36,045 bases of DNA, from assembly GCA_945787595.1 (NCBI GenBank), contig CALZJV010000024.1, forward strand, positions 1-36,045. The letters are read 5' to 3'. Source of the DNA: an uncultured Desulfobacterales bacterium. Lineage in GTDB: Bacteria > Desulfobacterota > Desulfobacteria > Desulfobacterales > JAFDCJ01. Shown here piece after piece: positions 16,872 through 25,001 of the stretch (position 1 is the stretch's first letter; each line of letters begins with the position of its first letter). A program made the translations under genes and the position numbers. The notes beneath the pieces were generated by a model. It was given only the letters and a program-made list of their open reading frames with translations. It was not told the DNA's origin and searched no databases.

Positions 16872-17603
16872 ATGTCGGAATTCCCAAAAACATTGTCCGT
16901 ATCAAAGGCGGCGGCCCTATGTGGAGTGGGGCGTACCACAGTCGGGTATTGGATACGTTCAAGGAAGCTTTATGCCCGCCGGGAAGGCAGGAATTATACA
17001 ATTCCGGTTGAAGATCTTTTGTTTTTTCTTCTAAACAGCGGCCAGCGAGTTCCCTCCGAGCTGTTTAACGAGAGCACTAACGGACCAATTTTTAGAAGCT
17101 TTCAAAATTGCTGGCAACACTGGTCAGACAGTGCCCATGCCCGCAACTGCGGTGACTGTATTGCATTTGAGAAGAAGCTGCATGCTTGCTTCACCGCAAA
17201 AGACAGCGGATTATTGAGATGCTCGGAATGTGACCAATGTCGCTATTATTTGGAAACATTTTATCCGAGAATTCAGTTTATTCATCAAATCAATATACCA
17301 GCAGCTGTTATTAAAGATTTTCACTTGTGGGGCGGTAATGCTCTTTGCGCTGAGCTATGCGAAGTTCAGCCAAAAGATCTGGTGGGCTTGGGAATCGAAA
17401 AAATTGTGCATGCCAGTTCACTTGCGAAAATCATTGAGGCGGTTCGAAAAATGGCCTTGGGAGATTTGGCATTTGAAAAAAGTTGCAGCATTTCCGTACA
17501 TAGCAGCCGAGGAGGTCGACGAGAGATTCAATTATCAGTCTACCCGCTGCGGGAACCCGACAAGGTCTTTTTGGTGCTGGGGATGCCTAAGAATTTCAAT
17601 TAA
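16872..17603 (+). CDS. HTH (excisionase/MerR-type) regulator with Cys cluster and PAS-like domain
   Basis: The 243-aa protein begins with a helix-turn-helix of the excisionase/MerR kind (about 5-55: LSVSKAAALCGVGRTTVGYW, then RKLYARREGRNYTIPVEDL). The centre has a compact set of cysteines: Cys80, Cys93-x2-Cys96, Cys106, and Cys117-x2-Cys120-x2-Cys123, consistent with a bound metal or Fe-S cluster. Residues 135-240 look like a PAS sensor domain (IKDFHLWGGNALCAELCEVQ). A GGAG site precedes the ATG. cheW follows 46 bp after the stop. The product may be a transcription regulator that senses redox or metal state for taxis. This role is inferred. Confidence 0.75.
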   Translation: MSEFPKTLSVSKAAALCGVGRTTVGYWIRSRKLYARREGRNYTIPVEDLLFFLLNSGQRVPSELFNESTNGPIFRSFQNCWQHWSDSAHARNCGDCIAFEKKLHACFTAKDSGLLRCSECDQCRYYLETFYPRIQFIHQINIPAAVIKDFHLWGGNALCAELCEVQPKDLVGLGIEKIVHASSLAKIIEAVRKMALGDLAFEKSCSISVHSSRGGRREIQLSVYPLREPDKVFLVLGMPKNFN

Positions 17604-17649
17604 AAACTACCAATTGTATTGCATGAAATTTTATGAAGGAGAATAAATC

Positions 17650-18162
17650 ATGTCAGAATTAAATCAAACAATTGATCAGGCTGTTAAAGCCATGGGCGAT
17701 AGAGAAGGAAAATATCTCACATTTTCCCTGGCAAATGAGGAATACGGCATCGGGATTTTGAAAATAAAAGAAATCATCGGAATGCTTCCCATTACGTCGG
17801 TGCCGCAGACCCCTGAATTTGTCAAAGGGGTGATAAATTTGAGGGGTAAGGTCATTCCCGTTATGGATCTTCGATTAAGATTTGGTATGCCCCCTATCGA
17901 TTATTCGGAGCGAACCTGTATTATCGTGGTGGAGATCGCTGGTCAGGCGGGAACCATCCAGATCGGTATTGTTGTAGATGCGGTGTCGGAAGTTCTCAAC
18001 ATCAAAAAGGACGAGATCGAAGAGACACCCACATTCGGAACCAAGCTCAACACCGGCTATATTCTGGGTATGGCAAAAATGGAAGGCGGTGTCAAAATAT
18101 TACTGGACATTGACCAGGTTTTGAGCGGCGATGAGCTTTCATTGCTTTCTGAGGCTGCCTGA
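17650..18162 (+). CDS. cheW: Chemotaxis coupling protein CheW
   Basis: CheW links chemoreceptors to CheA in the signalling array. The 170-aa protein is a single CheW/SH3-like domain: LTFSLANEEYGIGILKIKEI near 23-42, the conserved FVKGVINLRGKVIPVMDLR near 57-75, and the C-terminal LLDIDQVLS. A strong site (GAAGGAGAATAAATC) precedes the ATG. It stands apart from the cheA block, behind the HTH-PAS gene and a FliA-like promoter. Confidence 0.95.
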   Translation: MSELNQTIDQAVKAMGDREGKYLTFSLANEEYGIGILKIKEIIGMLPITSVPQTPEFVKGVINLRGKVIPVMDLRLRFGMPPIDYSERTCIIVVEIAGQAGTIQIGIVVDAVSEVLNIKKDEIEETPTFGTKLNTGYILGMAKMEGGVKILLDIDQVLSGDELSLLSEAA

Positions 18163-18495
18163 TTCTTGCAGTGCTGCCTGAAATGAAGTATAGGGTCTCG
18201 GAAACAAATAAATCAATCCACCACAGCGGACTTGTTTTTTAATCCGTCTTTGGCGTTGCACCAAAAGGCACATATAGACAATATGCTCCCTTTGGAGCGC
18301 CTCGAAGACGAACCTAAATCCGGCGCAATCCTTGCGTATCTAGTTATTTCCGCCACCCATACTTCAAGGCTAATAATTTTATATATTGCGGTTTTTTGAT
18401 TTCGGATCGGTAATATCGCCTTACCGGGACTGGTGATTCTCATAAGGTATCATATCCATTGTTCTGAATAAATTTGATCATAATAGGCGCATTAA
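18163..18495. other. Spacer between cheW and the diguanylate cyclase gene
   Basis: About 330 bp. A minus-strand frame (18213-18443) reads partly protein-like but lacks a ribosome site and known domain. My impression is that the stretch around 18225-18365 may belong to a dispersed intergenic repeat, but no second copy is in the window. No clear terminator is seen. Confidence 0.35.
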
Positions 18496-19596
18496 ATGCT
18501 GTTGAAGCTAAAAAAGAAAGAAAACGATCAGATTAATACTGAAGATCTGGCGGCCCAACTCAGGGACAGCTGTAAGAAAAAAGACTTTTACCTTCTCTCA
18601 ATTCGGGCATTGCTGCAATTCATAAAGGATTTCTCTCTGGATCTTAAAGAGATCAGCAGTGACGAATTTAAGGAAGAAATCAGCCAGCTGTCAGATAAAT
18701 TCACCGGTGAAACAAAATTAAAGAAAATTCAGTCTGGATTTGAAAGGGATAAAAAGGGCATTGCCGCTTATATCAGCCTGCAAAAGAAATACTTAATCGA
18801 CCGAGAAGGTGAATTTAAAGATATTATCGATATCCTAACCAATGCTATGGTGAACTTGGATGTTGAAAATCAGGAATACAATCAGAAAATAATGGAACAA
18901 AGCGGGAAAATAGAGCAAATTACTTTTCTGAATGATATTAAAAAGATAAAGCAGGCCCTGATTCTGGAAATTGAACAAATGCGACAAACTGTTAAAAAAA
19001 AGCAGTCCAGCGACAATGTAAAACTGAAAGCTCTAGCAAATCAAGTCCATATCTTGAATTCACAATTGGAACAAGCTCATACAGAATCGGCCACCGATAG
19101 TTTAACTGGCATTTATAACCGTAAGGCTTTTGACGGCCAAATCGTTGAGCTTGTCGAAAAGAATACCGTTTCCCAATCCCCCTTTTCCTTGTTAATGATG
19201 GATATCGATAATTTCAAAAAAATCAACGACACGCATGGCCATCAAACTGGAGACCGCATAATCCTGGCAACTGTCAATAAGTGCCGACAGGCTATACGGG
19301 GTGACGATTTCTTCGCACGCTATGGCGGAGAGGAATTTGCTATCATACTTCCAGGTGCGTCCTTGAGAAATGCTGTTAAGAAAGCCAATCATATCTGCAA
19401 GTCCGTTGCTTCAACCCGGTATCGCCTGGATGATGACCAGGATGGGCAAACTCTGCACGTAACCATTAGTATCGGTGTTAGCTGCCTTCAGAAAGGCGAT
19501 ACCATGACTTCAGTCATCCAAAGAGCCGATAAAGCGCTTTACGCGGCCAAAGATGCCGGAAAAAATCATGTTTGCTCCGAAAGGGATGTGAAATGA
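18496..19596 (+). CDS. Diguanylate cyclase with GGDEF domain
   Basis: The enzyme makes cyclic di-GMP from two GTP. The 366-aa protein has a helical, coiled-coil N-terminal half (1-195) without membrane segments and a C-terminal GGDEF domain (about 198-362). The active motif is GGEEF (277-281), a variant known to be active, and an inhibitory I-site RxxD (Arg268-Asp271) lies exactly five residues before it, predicting product feedback. DSLTGIYNRKAF and MDIDNFKKINDTHGHQ are typical. It stands alone on the + strand. The PilZ protein at 22098-22844 is a plausible local effector of the c-di-GMP it makes. Confidence 0.92.
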   Translation: MLLKLKKKENDQINTEDLAAQLRDSCKKKDFYLLSIRALLQFIKDFSLDLKEISSDEFKEEISQLSDKFTGETKLKKIQSGFERDKKGIAAYISLQKKYLIDREGEFKDIIDILTNAMVNLDVENQEYNQKIMEQSGKIEQITFLNDIKKIKQALILEIEQMRQTVKKKQSSDNVKLKALANQVHILNSQLEQAHTESATDSLTGIYNRKAFDGQIVELVEKNTVSQSPFSLLMMDIDNFKKINDTHGHQTGDRIILATVNKCRQAIRGDDFFARYGGEEFAIILPGASLRNAVKKANHICKSVASTRYRLDDDQDGQTLHVTISIGVSCLQKGDTMTSVIQRADKALYAAKDAGKNHVCSERDVK

Positions 19597-19644
19597 TATA
19601 CAGGAAGATTTTTCCGGAAACCAACTTTGAAGCGGTATTTTATG

Positions 19645-19691
19645 CCCTGGTTCTTATGAGAGATCAGAAATGACAGGGTTCTATTTTTTAA
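19645..19691 (+). terminator. Possible terminator after the diguanylate cyclase gene
   Basis: CCCTG with TTCT pairs with AGAA and CAGGG around a loop of about 12 nt, followed by a T-rich tail (TTCTATTTTTT). The stem is interrupted, so this is a weak call. Confidence 0.35.
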
Positions 19692-19861
19692 CGAATTGAT
19701 TTGATGGGAAATTTTATAAAATAAATTTTATGGACTCATTTGCATGAAATTTGCATTAAATTGGTCTTGGTGGTTTTGTTACAGGTACGAGTATATATCG
19801 CACTTCAAATATTAATCGGCAGCAGTCGAGCCAGGCTAATCCGGACCAGGAAACTTAAGCT

Positions 19862-20323
19862 ATGAAAATTATGAATAATGAGCAAGTGTTAAAAACTGTT
19901 CAGCATGAATCAAAGACCAATGCCCAGCAGTCGGCTGGCAAAGAATTCAGCGCCATCCTAAGAGAGACAGCAGAAAAAACAACACCGGCGGCCTCTGCTC
20001 TAGTGCAATCAACTTTTATCAATCCTATGCCGGGTCTTCAACCGGCCTCTTCATCTCCAACGGATCATAAATTTGCTGCTAACAGCATCGAGGATATGAT
20101 AAATCTACTTGATCGATATCGCGAGAAATTGGCCGACCCCCGGACTACATTAAAACAGATTGATCCGGTCATCAGGAAAATGACCCAGGAAATGGAAAAC
20201 CTTGCTCCGGTTTTGGATTCGCTACCCGCTGGTGAAGGACTGAGGAAAATTCTTAACCAGACGCTGGTAACCGTATCTTTGGAGATAAGTAAATTTTACC
20301 GAGGAGACTATATCTCCGCCTAA
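19862..20323 (+). CDS. Conserved hypothetical protein, flagellar neighbourhood
   Basis: I know no function for this 153-aa protein. It has a polar, Ser/Thr/Pro-rich N-terminal half (1-75), probably disordered, and a helical C-terminal half (about 78-153: EDMINLLDRYREKL, IDPVIRKMTQEMENLAPVL, LNQTLVTVSLEISKF). It has no signal peptide and is neither FlgM nor FliT by motif. AGGAAAC precedes the ATG. It is followed 9 bp later by an HDOD gene, so the two are likely co-expressed. Confidence 0.65.
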   Translation: MKIMNNEQVLKTVQHESKTNAQQSAGKEFSAILRETAEKTTPAASALVQSTFINPMPGLQPASSSPTDHKFAANSIEDMINLLDRYREKLADPRTTLKQIDPVIRKMTQEMENLAPVLDSLPAGEGLRKILNQTLVTVSLEISKFYRGDYISA

Positions 20324-20332
20324 TCCCTTTCA

Positions 20333-21235
20333 ATGAACCCTGTCCCCACCAGCAGTCGGGAGCGATTTTTAAAAAGGATTCAGGCATACATCGCCAGGAT
20401 GCCGAGTCTGTCGACGACCGTCATTAAAGTCCTGGAGACTTGCAATGATTCCAGGGCCTCTGCGAATGATCTTCAACGGATCATTTCCCTGGATCCGGTC
20501 TTAACCGCCAGGGTATTGAGGCTTATTAATTCCGCTTACTATTCCCCGGGTGTCCCTATTACCTCCCTGACCCGAGCTGTTGTCATGCTGGGGCTGAATA
20601 CCGTCAAAAATCTGGCCTTGAGCTTTGCAATTATCGAAAATTTAAGAAGTAATGGATCCTTCTCCGTTTTTTCTCCGGATGAATTTTGGACACACAGTCT
20701 GTGTGTCGGTGTGATCGCTAAATCACTAGCAGCTTTCATTGGAGATACACGCCACCATCTGGAAGCGTATTTTGTTGCAGGACTATTGCACGATCTGGGC
20801 AAAATTCCTCTGAACCGGCAGTTCCCGGAAGATTACCACCGGGCGTGGGAGACAGCAGATAGAGATCAAGATACATTACGTCATAGCGAAATGAAACTTC
20901 TCGGTATGGATCATTGTACGGTCGGGTGCATGATTGCAAAAAAATGGCGTTTGGGTACAACGCTGGTCGAAGCCCTGTCATACCATCACAATCCGGATGT
21001 CAGCTCCGAAGTTGACCGCGACTTTGTTCTTATTATTTCACTGGCCAATCAATTTGCCAACTATTTGAGCATTGGCAGCGCCGGCGATTGTTTTACCGAT
21101 AAACAACTGATTGAATACTTAAACGGCAAAGTAGGGGTGGATTGGACGATATTGCATGAATTAGGCGAAACCGTTATGAACGAAATCGGAAAAGCTAAGA
21201 TTTTTCTAGAGATTACTCAAAAGGGTAGACAATAG
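20333..21235 (+). CDS. HDOD-domain signalling protein (second copy)
   Basis: The 300-aa protein holds an HDOD domain at about 18-215: MPSLSTTVIKVLETCNDSRA at the start, RLINSAYYSPGVPITSLTRA near 60-79, and an HD-like GLLHDLGK near 149-156. It is a distant paralogue of the HDOD protein in the che operon (10020-10868). HDOD proteins in other bacteria tie cell-state signals to motility regulators, but no partner is shown here. The gap to the preceding small gene is 9 bp and the ribosome site is weak, suggesting translational coupling. Confidence 0.83.
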   Translation: MNPVPTSSRERFLKRIQAYIARMPSLSTTVIKVLETCNDSRASANDLQRIISLDPVLTARVLRLINSAYYSPGVPITSLTRAVVMLGLNTVKNLALSFAIIENLRSNGSFSVFSPDEFWTHSLCVGVIAKSLAAFIGDTRHHLEAYFVAGLLHDLGKIPLNRQFPEDYHRAWETADRDQDTLRHSEMKLLGMDHCTVGCMIAKKWRLGTTLVEALSYHHNPDVSSEVDRDFVLIISLANQFANYLSIGSAGDCFTDKQLIEYLNGKVGVDWTILHELGETVMNEIGKAKIFLEITQKGRQ

Positions 21236-21372
21236 AGTTGAATATTTAAGTAATACTTTTGGCTTAAAAAAGAGAATGATTATAAAACTGATACAGCTAA
21301 GCAACATCCTCCAATATTCATTTTTTAATATTCTACGGCTAATTTCGGCTTGTCCAGGTGAGGGTTAATAAT

Positions 21373-22072
21373 ATGAGATTAAAATTTTGGGGGGTCAGGG
21401 GTTCTATTCCCAGTCCAGGATCCGACACAGTCAAATATGGCGGAAACACCTTGTGTCTGGAGCTACGATTTCACAATTCCGAACGACTGATCATCGTTGA
21501 CGCCGGATCCGGTATGAGAGCCCTGGGAGACAATATCATTTCCCAAAATCCCAAAAATGGTCAAATGCAAGCCGAGATTTTTCTAACTCACACCCATCTC
21601 GATCACATTCTCGGTCTTCCTTTTTTTGCCCCAATATACAACCCTCGGACAAAACTGAAAATTTATGGCCCGGTAACCTGCGAAGAGGCCACTCTTAAAG
21701 ATGTGATCGGTGGCCAATTTTCTTATCGATACTTTCCGGTCCGCCAGAACGAATTGGAGGCCACTATCGAGTATATTGATCTTAAGGAAGAACAATATGA
21801 TCTTGGGGATGGTATTCAGCTTACGACCAAATATCTGAATCACCCATTGCTCTCTTTAGGCTACCGCATAGAATATGGTGGGAAAACCATTTGTACAGCC
21901 TATGATACCGAGCCGTTTTACAATGTTTTCAGCACTGATCCGGCAGATCCATCCTATGACGAACTCCTCGCATCAAATAGATCAGTTGTCTGAAACCTAT
22001 TGCTCGAGGGAATATGCCGGGAACATGGAAACCTTTTTCGCCCGGGAAGGAATGCAAGTTGAGATTATTTAA
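21373..22072 (+). pseudogene. Metallo-beta-lactamase-fold hydrolase, internal deletion and frameshift
   Basis: The 5' part (207 codons, frame ending at 21993) starts MRLKFWGVRGSIPSPG, the hallmark of MBL-fold phosphodiesterase-like proteins, and has the metal motif HTHLDH (residues 73-78) and AYDTEPF. It stops soon after. From about 21972 the true C-terminus of the same family continues in another frame (IDQLSETYCSREYAG, then ETFFAREGMQVEII) to a TAA at 22070. The intervening region, normally around 60 residues with the remaining metal ligands and the HHDP motif, is missing. So a deletion fused the ends out of frame, and the product should be inactive. Start ATG 21373 follows GTGAGGG; an in-frame GTG at 21358 is the alternative. 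Confidence 0.8.
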
Positions 22073-22097
22073 AGCACTAAATCTCGGGTGCTGCCTT

Positions 22098-22844
22098 TTA
22101 CACTTCGAACAGTCTTCTTTTCTTTAAATAATCTCTCTGCCACTGATAGAAGAGCGTTGTTAATTTTTTCTGCTGATCTTCGGTGATTTCCTTAAATTCA
22201 ATCGCGCACTCATGCCTTTGGGTCTGCTGATTTATCTGCTGCCTTTTTATCTTGCATTGCTTTATATTTACCTTAGATGGCGCATTATCAATTTTGATGG
22301 GAAATATCAGTTCAACGCCTTCAAGCATTTGGGGGGGCTTTTTTTGCAATTCTAATTCCATATTTTTAGTCAAACTAACCAGAACGCCGAGGGTGCCGCC
22401 CAAACTGATATTAATGACCAACAGATTATAGCGCGTATCGTTGATATTAAAATAAAGCCTGGTCCCATGGGGTGCTTCCATTCTGAAATGACCCCTTCGC
22501 TGATAGCGGTATACGAATTCCGGGAACCTGATCCATATCGTTTTGTGGGAAATCTGGTCGATTCCGGTTTCGAAAGAATAATTAATATTGTCTTTACTGG
22601 CAAACTCAAAGCGCATCCGCCAGCCGTCGAGATCATCCGCAGCAATCCGAAAATTCTCATGATATTCGATTAAAAAACAATGCGCTCTTTTCCATTTGCG
22701 AATTTTCGCAATATGCGTTAAACGCTCATATTCGCTATTTAATAACTGCATTTTTAGAGGGGTGCTGTCCTGATGCAGCTCTTTGAAAAGTTTTAAAACA
22801 GCACTGCCCTGAATTTTCTCGATATTTGCCATATTCTCATACAT
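22098..22844 (-). CDS. PilZ-domain c-di-GMP receptor, YcgR-like
   Basis: PilZ proteins bind c-di-GMP, and the YcgR class brakes flagellar motors. The 248-aa protein has an N-terminal flagellar-brake-like region (about 1-112) and a PilZ domain starting with the ligand motif RxxxR as Arg117-Gly-His-Phe-Arg121, followed by N-x-S-x2-G as Asn145-x-Ser147-x2-Gly150. The C-terminal helix (FYQWQRDYLKKRRLF) is also typical. It lies 13 bp behind a receiver gene, last in a three-gene minus-strand set. The neighbouring GGDEF enzyme could supply its ligand. The exact start (Met1 or Met5) is uncertain. Confidence 0.85.
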   Translation of the reverse strand: MYENMANIEKIQGSAVLKLFKELHQDSTPLKMQLLNSEYERLTHIAKIRKWKRAHCFLIEYHENFRIAADDLDGWRMRFEFASKDNINYSFETGIDQISHKTIWIRFPEFVYRYQRRGHFRMEAPHGTRLYFNINDTRYNLLVINISLGGTLGVLVSLTKNMELELQKKPPQMLEGVELIFPIKIDNAPSKVNIKQCKIKRQQINQQTQRHECAIEFKEITEDQQKKLTTLFYQWQRDYLKKRRLFEV

Positions 22845-22857
22845 CGCAAAACAGGTT

Positions 22858-23307
22858 CTACAATCTGGCTACGCTTTCAGCAAAATCAGGATCATCGATG
22901 AGTTTTTTGGCGAAATCCAAATATTTTGCTGTAATGGCCCTAACCGCAAGCTGCAATGCATAGGGTTTGACCGGTTTTTCCAGCAGGTAACTGACGTTGG
23001 AGGCCAGACACATATTGACGACATCGACATTGGCATTGCCACTGATGATGATCGCGTCTTCATGGGCGGTAGGATACTTTTTATCGATGGCATCCAAAAA
23101 AGAAAATCCACTTAAGCCGCCTAGAAAAACATCAACCACGAAAATCGCAACGCCAATATCTCGGTTCAAACAAAAAGATATTGCTTTGTTAACCTCCGAA
23201 AAACTATGCACCTCTCCCCAGGTATAAAAGCCCTCAATCAACTCTGAAAGAATTTCTCCAATACCCGGATCATCATCAAGGACAATGACATCCAATCCAT
23301 CTGTCAT
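22858..23307 (-). CDS. Receiver-only response regulator
   Basis: This is a 149-aa single receiver domain with no output domain. It has the acidic cluster (VLDDDPG near 8-14), a phospho-acceptor Asp in FVVDVFLGG (near 55-63), Ser in IISGNAN and Lys in LLEKPVKP. A C-terminal extension of about 25 residues follows. I moved the start to ATG 23307, which has a clear GGAGGA site; the frame stays open upstream. In the 122-bp gap to the preceding regulator gene a hairpin (CAGCCC / GGGCTG) ends just before this ribosome site and may tune translation. It probably takes phosphate from an unlinked kinase. Confidence 0.87.
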   Translation of the reverse strand: MTDGLDVIVLDDDPGIGEILSELIEGFYTWGEVHSFSEVNKAISFCLNRDIGVAIFVVDVFLGGLSGFSFLDAIDKKYPTAHEDAIIISGNANVDVVNMCLASNVSYLLEKPVKPYALQLAVRAITAKYLDFAKKLIDDPDFAESVARL

Positions 23308-23429
23308 ATATACATCCTCCTGCACAGCCCTGTTTTTTTGGGCTGCTGCACGATTGTATTGCACCACCCTCAAATTTAACGGATACTGAGTGGCGCTTGC
23401 ATAATATTTATGATTTCTCTAATACCCTT

Positions 23430-24818
23430 TTAATTTTTATGGGAGATATTATACCTTTCAATCTTGCGATATACGGTGGTAACATTCACTCCCAATATTT
23501 TTGCGGCTTTAGGTCGATTCCCTCCTGTAGCTTCAAGAACCCGCTTGATATGACGCTTTTCTAGCTCGTCCAATGAGAGAAGTTCCACATTTCTGCGCCG
23601 TTCAGGACCTTGATAGGGCATAAGGTTCCGGGTGGAAGCGAGTGTCAGAGTCTTTCCATTTTCCAGCAGAACCGCCGCGGCTATCATGTTTTCAAGCTCT
23701 CGCACATTGCCCTGGAAGGAAGACTGCAATAAACCTTCGGCCAGGTCAGGGGCTAGACCCTGGACTTTCTTCTCATTGGCTTTGGCGTGGATATTTAGAA
23801 AATGGGTGGCTAGCGGCAAAATGTCATCTTTCCTCTCCCTTAGGGGAGGAATTCTAATGTTATACATGTTTATGCGGTAAAACAGGTCCGCCCGAAAACG
23901 CCCTTTAATAATTTCTTCATTGACGTCACGGTTGGTGGCGGCAATGATGCGCACATCAACATTTCTAACCTCTGTGCTGCCCAGGCGATAAAATTGGCGT
24001 TCCTCGATGACCCTTAAAAGCTTTGCTTGCAATGATGGATCCAGTTCAGTGATTTCATCCAGGAAAAGAGTGCCCCCGTGAGCAACCTCAAAAAAACCTC
24101 TTCTGTCGCTTCCGGCATCAGTATAGGCGCCTTTAGCATGACCGAAAAACTCATCTTCGAATATTGTTTTACTGAATGATGCCATGTTAACGGCGTAAAA
24201 AGGTGCTGTGGATCGGTTGCTCAGTCGATGTATGACCCGAGCCAGCATTTCTTTTCCTGTTCCGGATTCGCCATTAATTACTACACTGTAATCCGTGCCG
24301 GCGACAGCCTCTACCTGATGAAACACAAGAGCCATGGCTTCATCTTCAGCAACTATGTCGGCAAAAGCCTCGGGATGTTTCAGTTCGGAAAATAATTTTT
24401 TCCTGCCGAGCCGCTCAAGTTCGTCCCGCAGCGTATGCTTTTCCAAAATGCGATCAACAAGGGCGATGAGTTTTTCGCTGTTAAGCGGTTTTACCAGATA
24501 ATCAGATGCTCCCAAACTTATGGCTTTAACAGCAGTGGCAATCTCATCGCTGGCGCTGACGATCACACAATCAGGAGCAGGAAATTCGTCTTTGATTCTT
24601 TCGAGAACCTCCATACCGTTTAGATGCGGCATCATGAGGTCCAGTAAAATGAGCTGGAAAGAATGCTTTCGAACCAGCTCTATTGCGTTTCGGCTATCCG
24701 ACAGCAGTGCTGGTTCAGGCAGACCAGAACTGACCAATGTTGCCTTTATACTCAACAGAAGTCCTTCATCATCGTCTATCACCAGCACCGGTGAGTGTTT
24801 GTCGGGAATTGATTCCAT
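23430..24818 (-). CDS. NtrC-family response regulator with altered GAFTGA loop
   Basis: The 462-aa protein has a receiver (about 8-125; Asp15-Asp16-Asp17, phospho-acceptor Asp60, Lys110), an AAA+ ATPase (Walker A GESGTGKE 183-190, Walker B LFLDEI 251-256) and a Fis-type HTH (about 420-458, GGNRPKAAKILGVNVTTVYRK). The sigma-54-contacting loop reads GAYTDA (230-235) instead of GAFTGA. Tyr for Phe is tolerated in the family; Asp for the second Gly is unusual and could weaken or alter sigma-54 contact. It opens a minus-strand set with a receiver and a PilZ gene, so a motility or surface-attachment role is plausible. A palindrome lies 34-54 bp upstream. Confidence 0.93.
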   Translation of the reverse strand: MESIPDKHSPVLVIDDDEGLLLSIKATLVSSGLPEPALLSDSRNAIELVRKHSFQLILLDLMMPHLNGMEVLERIKDEFPAPDCVIVSASDEIATAVKAISLGASDYLVKPLNSEKLIALVDRILEKHTLRDELERLGRKKLFSELKHPEAFADIVAEDEAMALVFHQVEAVAGTDYSVVINGESGTGKEMLARVIHRLSNRSTAPFYAVNMASFSKTIFEDEFFGHAKGAYTDAGSDRRGFFEVAHGGTLFLDEITELDPSLQAKLLRVIEERQFYRLGSTEVRNVDVRIIAATNRDVNEEIIKGRFRADLFYRINMYNIRIPPLRERKDDILPLATHFLNIHAKANEKKVQGLAPDLAEGLLQSSFQGNVRELENMIAAAVLLENGKTLTLASTRNLMPYQGPERRRNVELLSLDELEKRHIKRVLEATGGNRPKAAKILGVNVTTVYRKIERYNISHKN

Positions 24819-24851
24819 GTATAAATGAATAGATGTTGAAGTGAGAAGAAC

Positions 24852-24872
24852 TCACACCTGATATAGGTGTGA
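24852..24872. promoter_or_regulatory. Palindromic operator candidate upstream of the NtrC-type regulator
   Basis: TCACACCT-GATAT-AGGTGTGA is a perfect 8-bp inverted repeat with a 5-bp centre. It lies 34-54 bp upstream of the regulator start on the minus strand. Dyads of this size suit Fis-type HTH dimers, so autoregulation is possible. Confidence 0.4.
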
Positions 24873-25001
24873 TAATTACATTTTTTAAGTCCTGATACTA
24901 CTTATATGTTAAATTGAAATCCAAAAAAAATCAAGGAATACTATTTTTTATGGGAATTTATATGTATAAATTTTAGCAGGTTAAGTTCTAATTTGAAAGA
25001 A

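Noticed and set aside
17230..17646. 138-codon + frame overlapping the HTH-PAS gene
   Set aside because: Out of frame with a gene that has HTH and Cys motifs; the overlapping product has no recognisable features.
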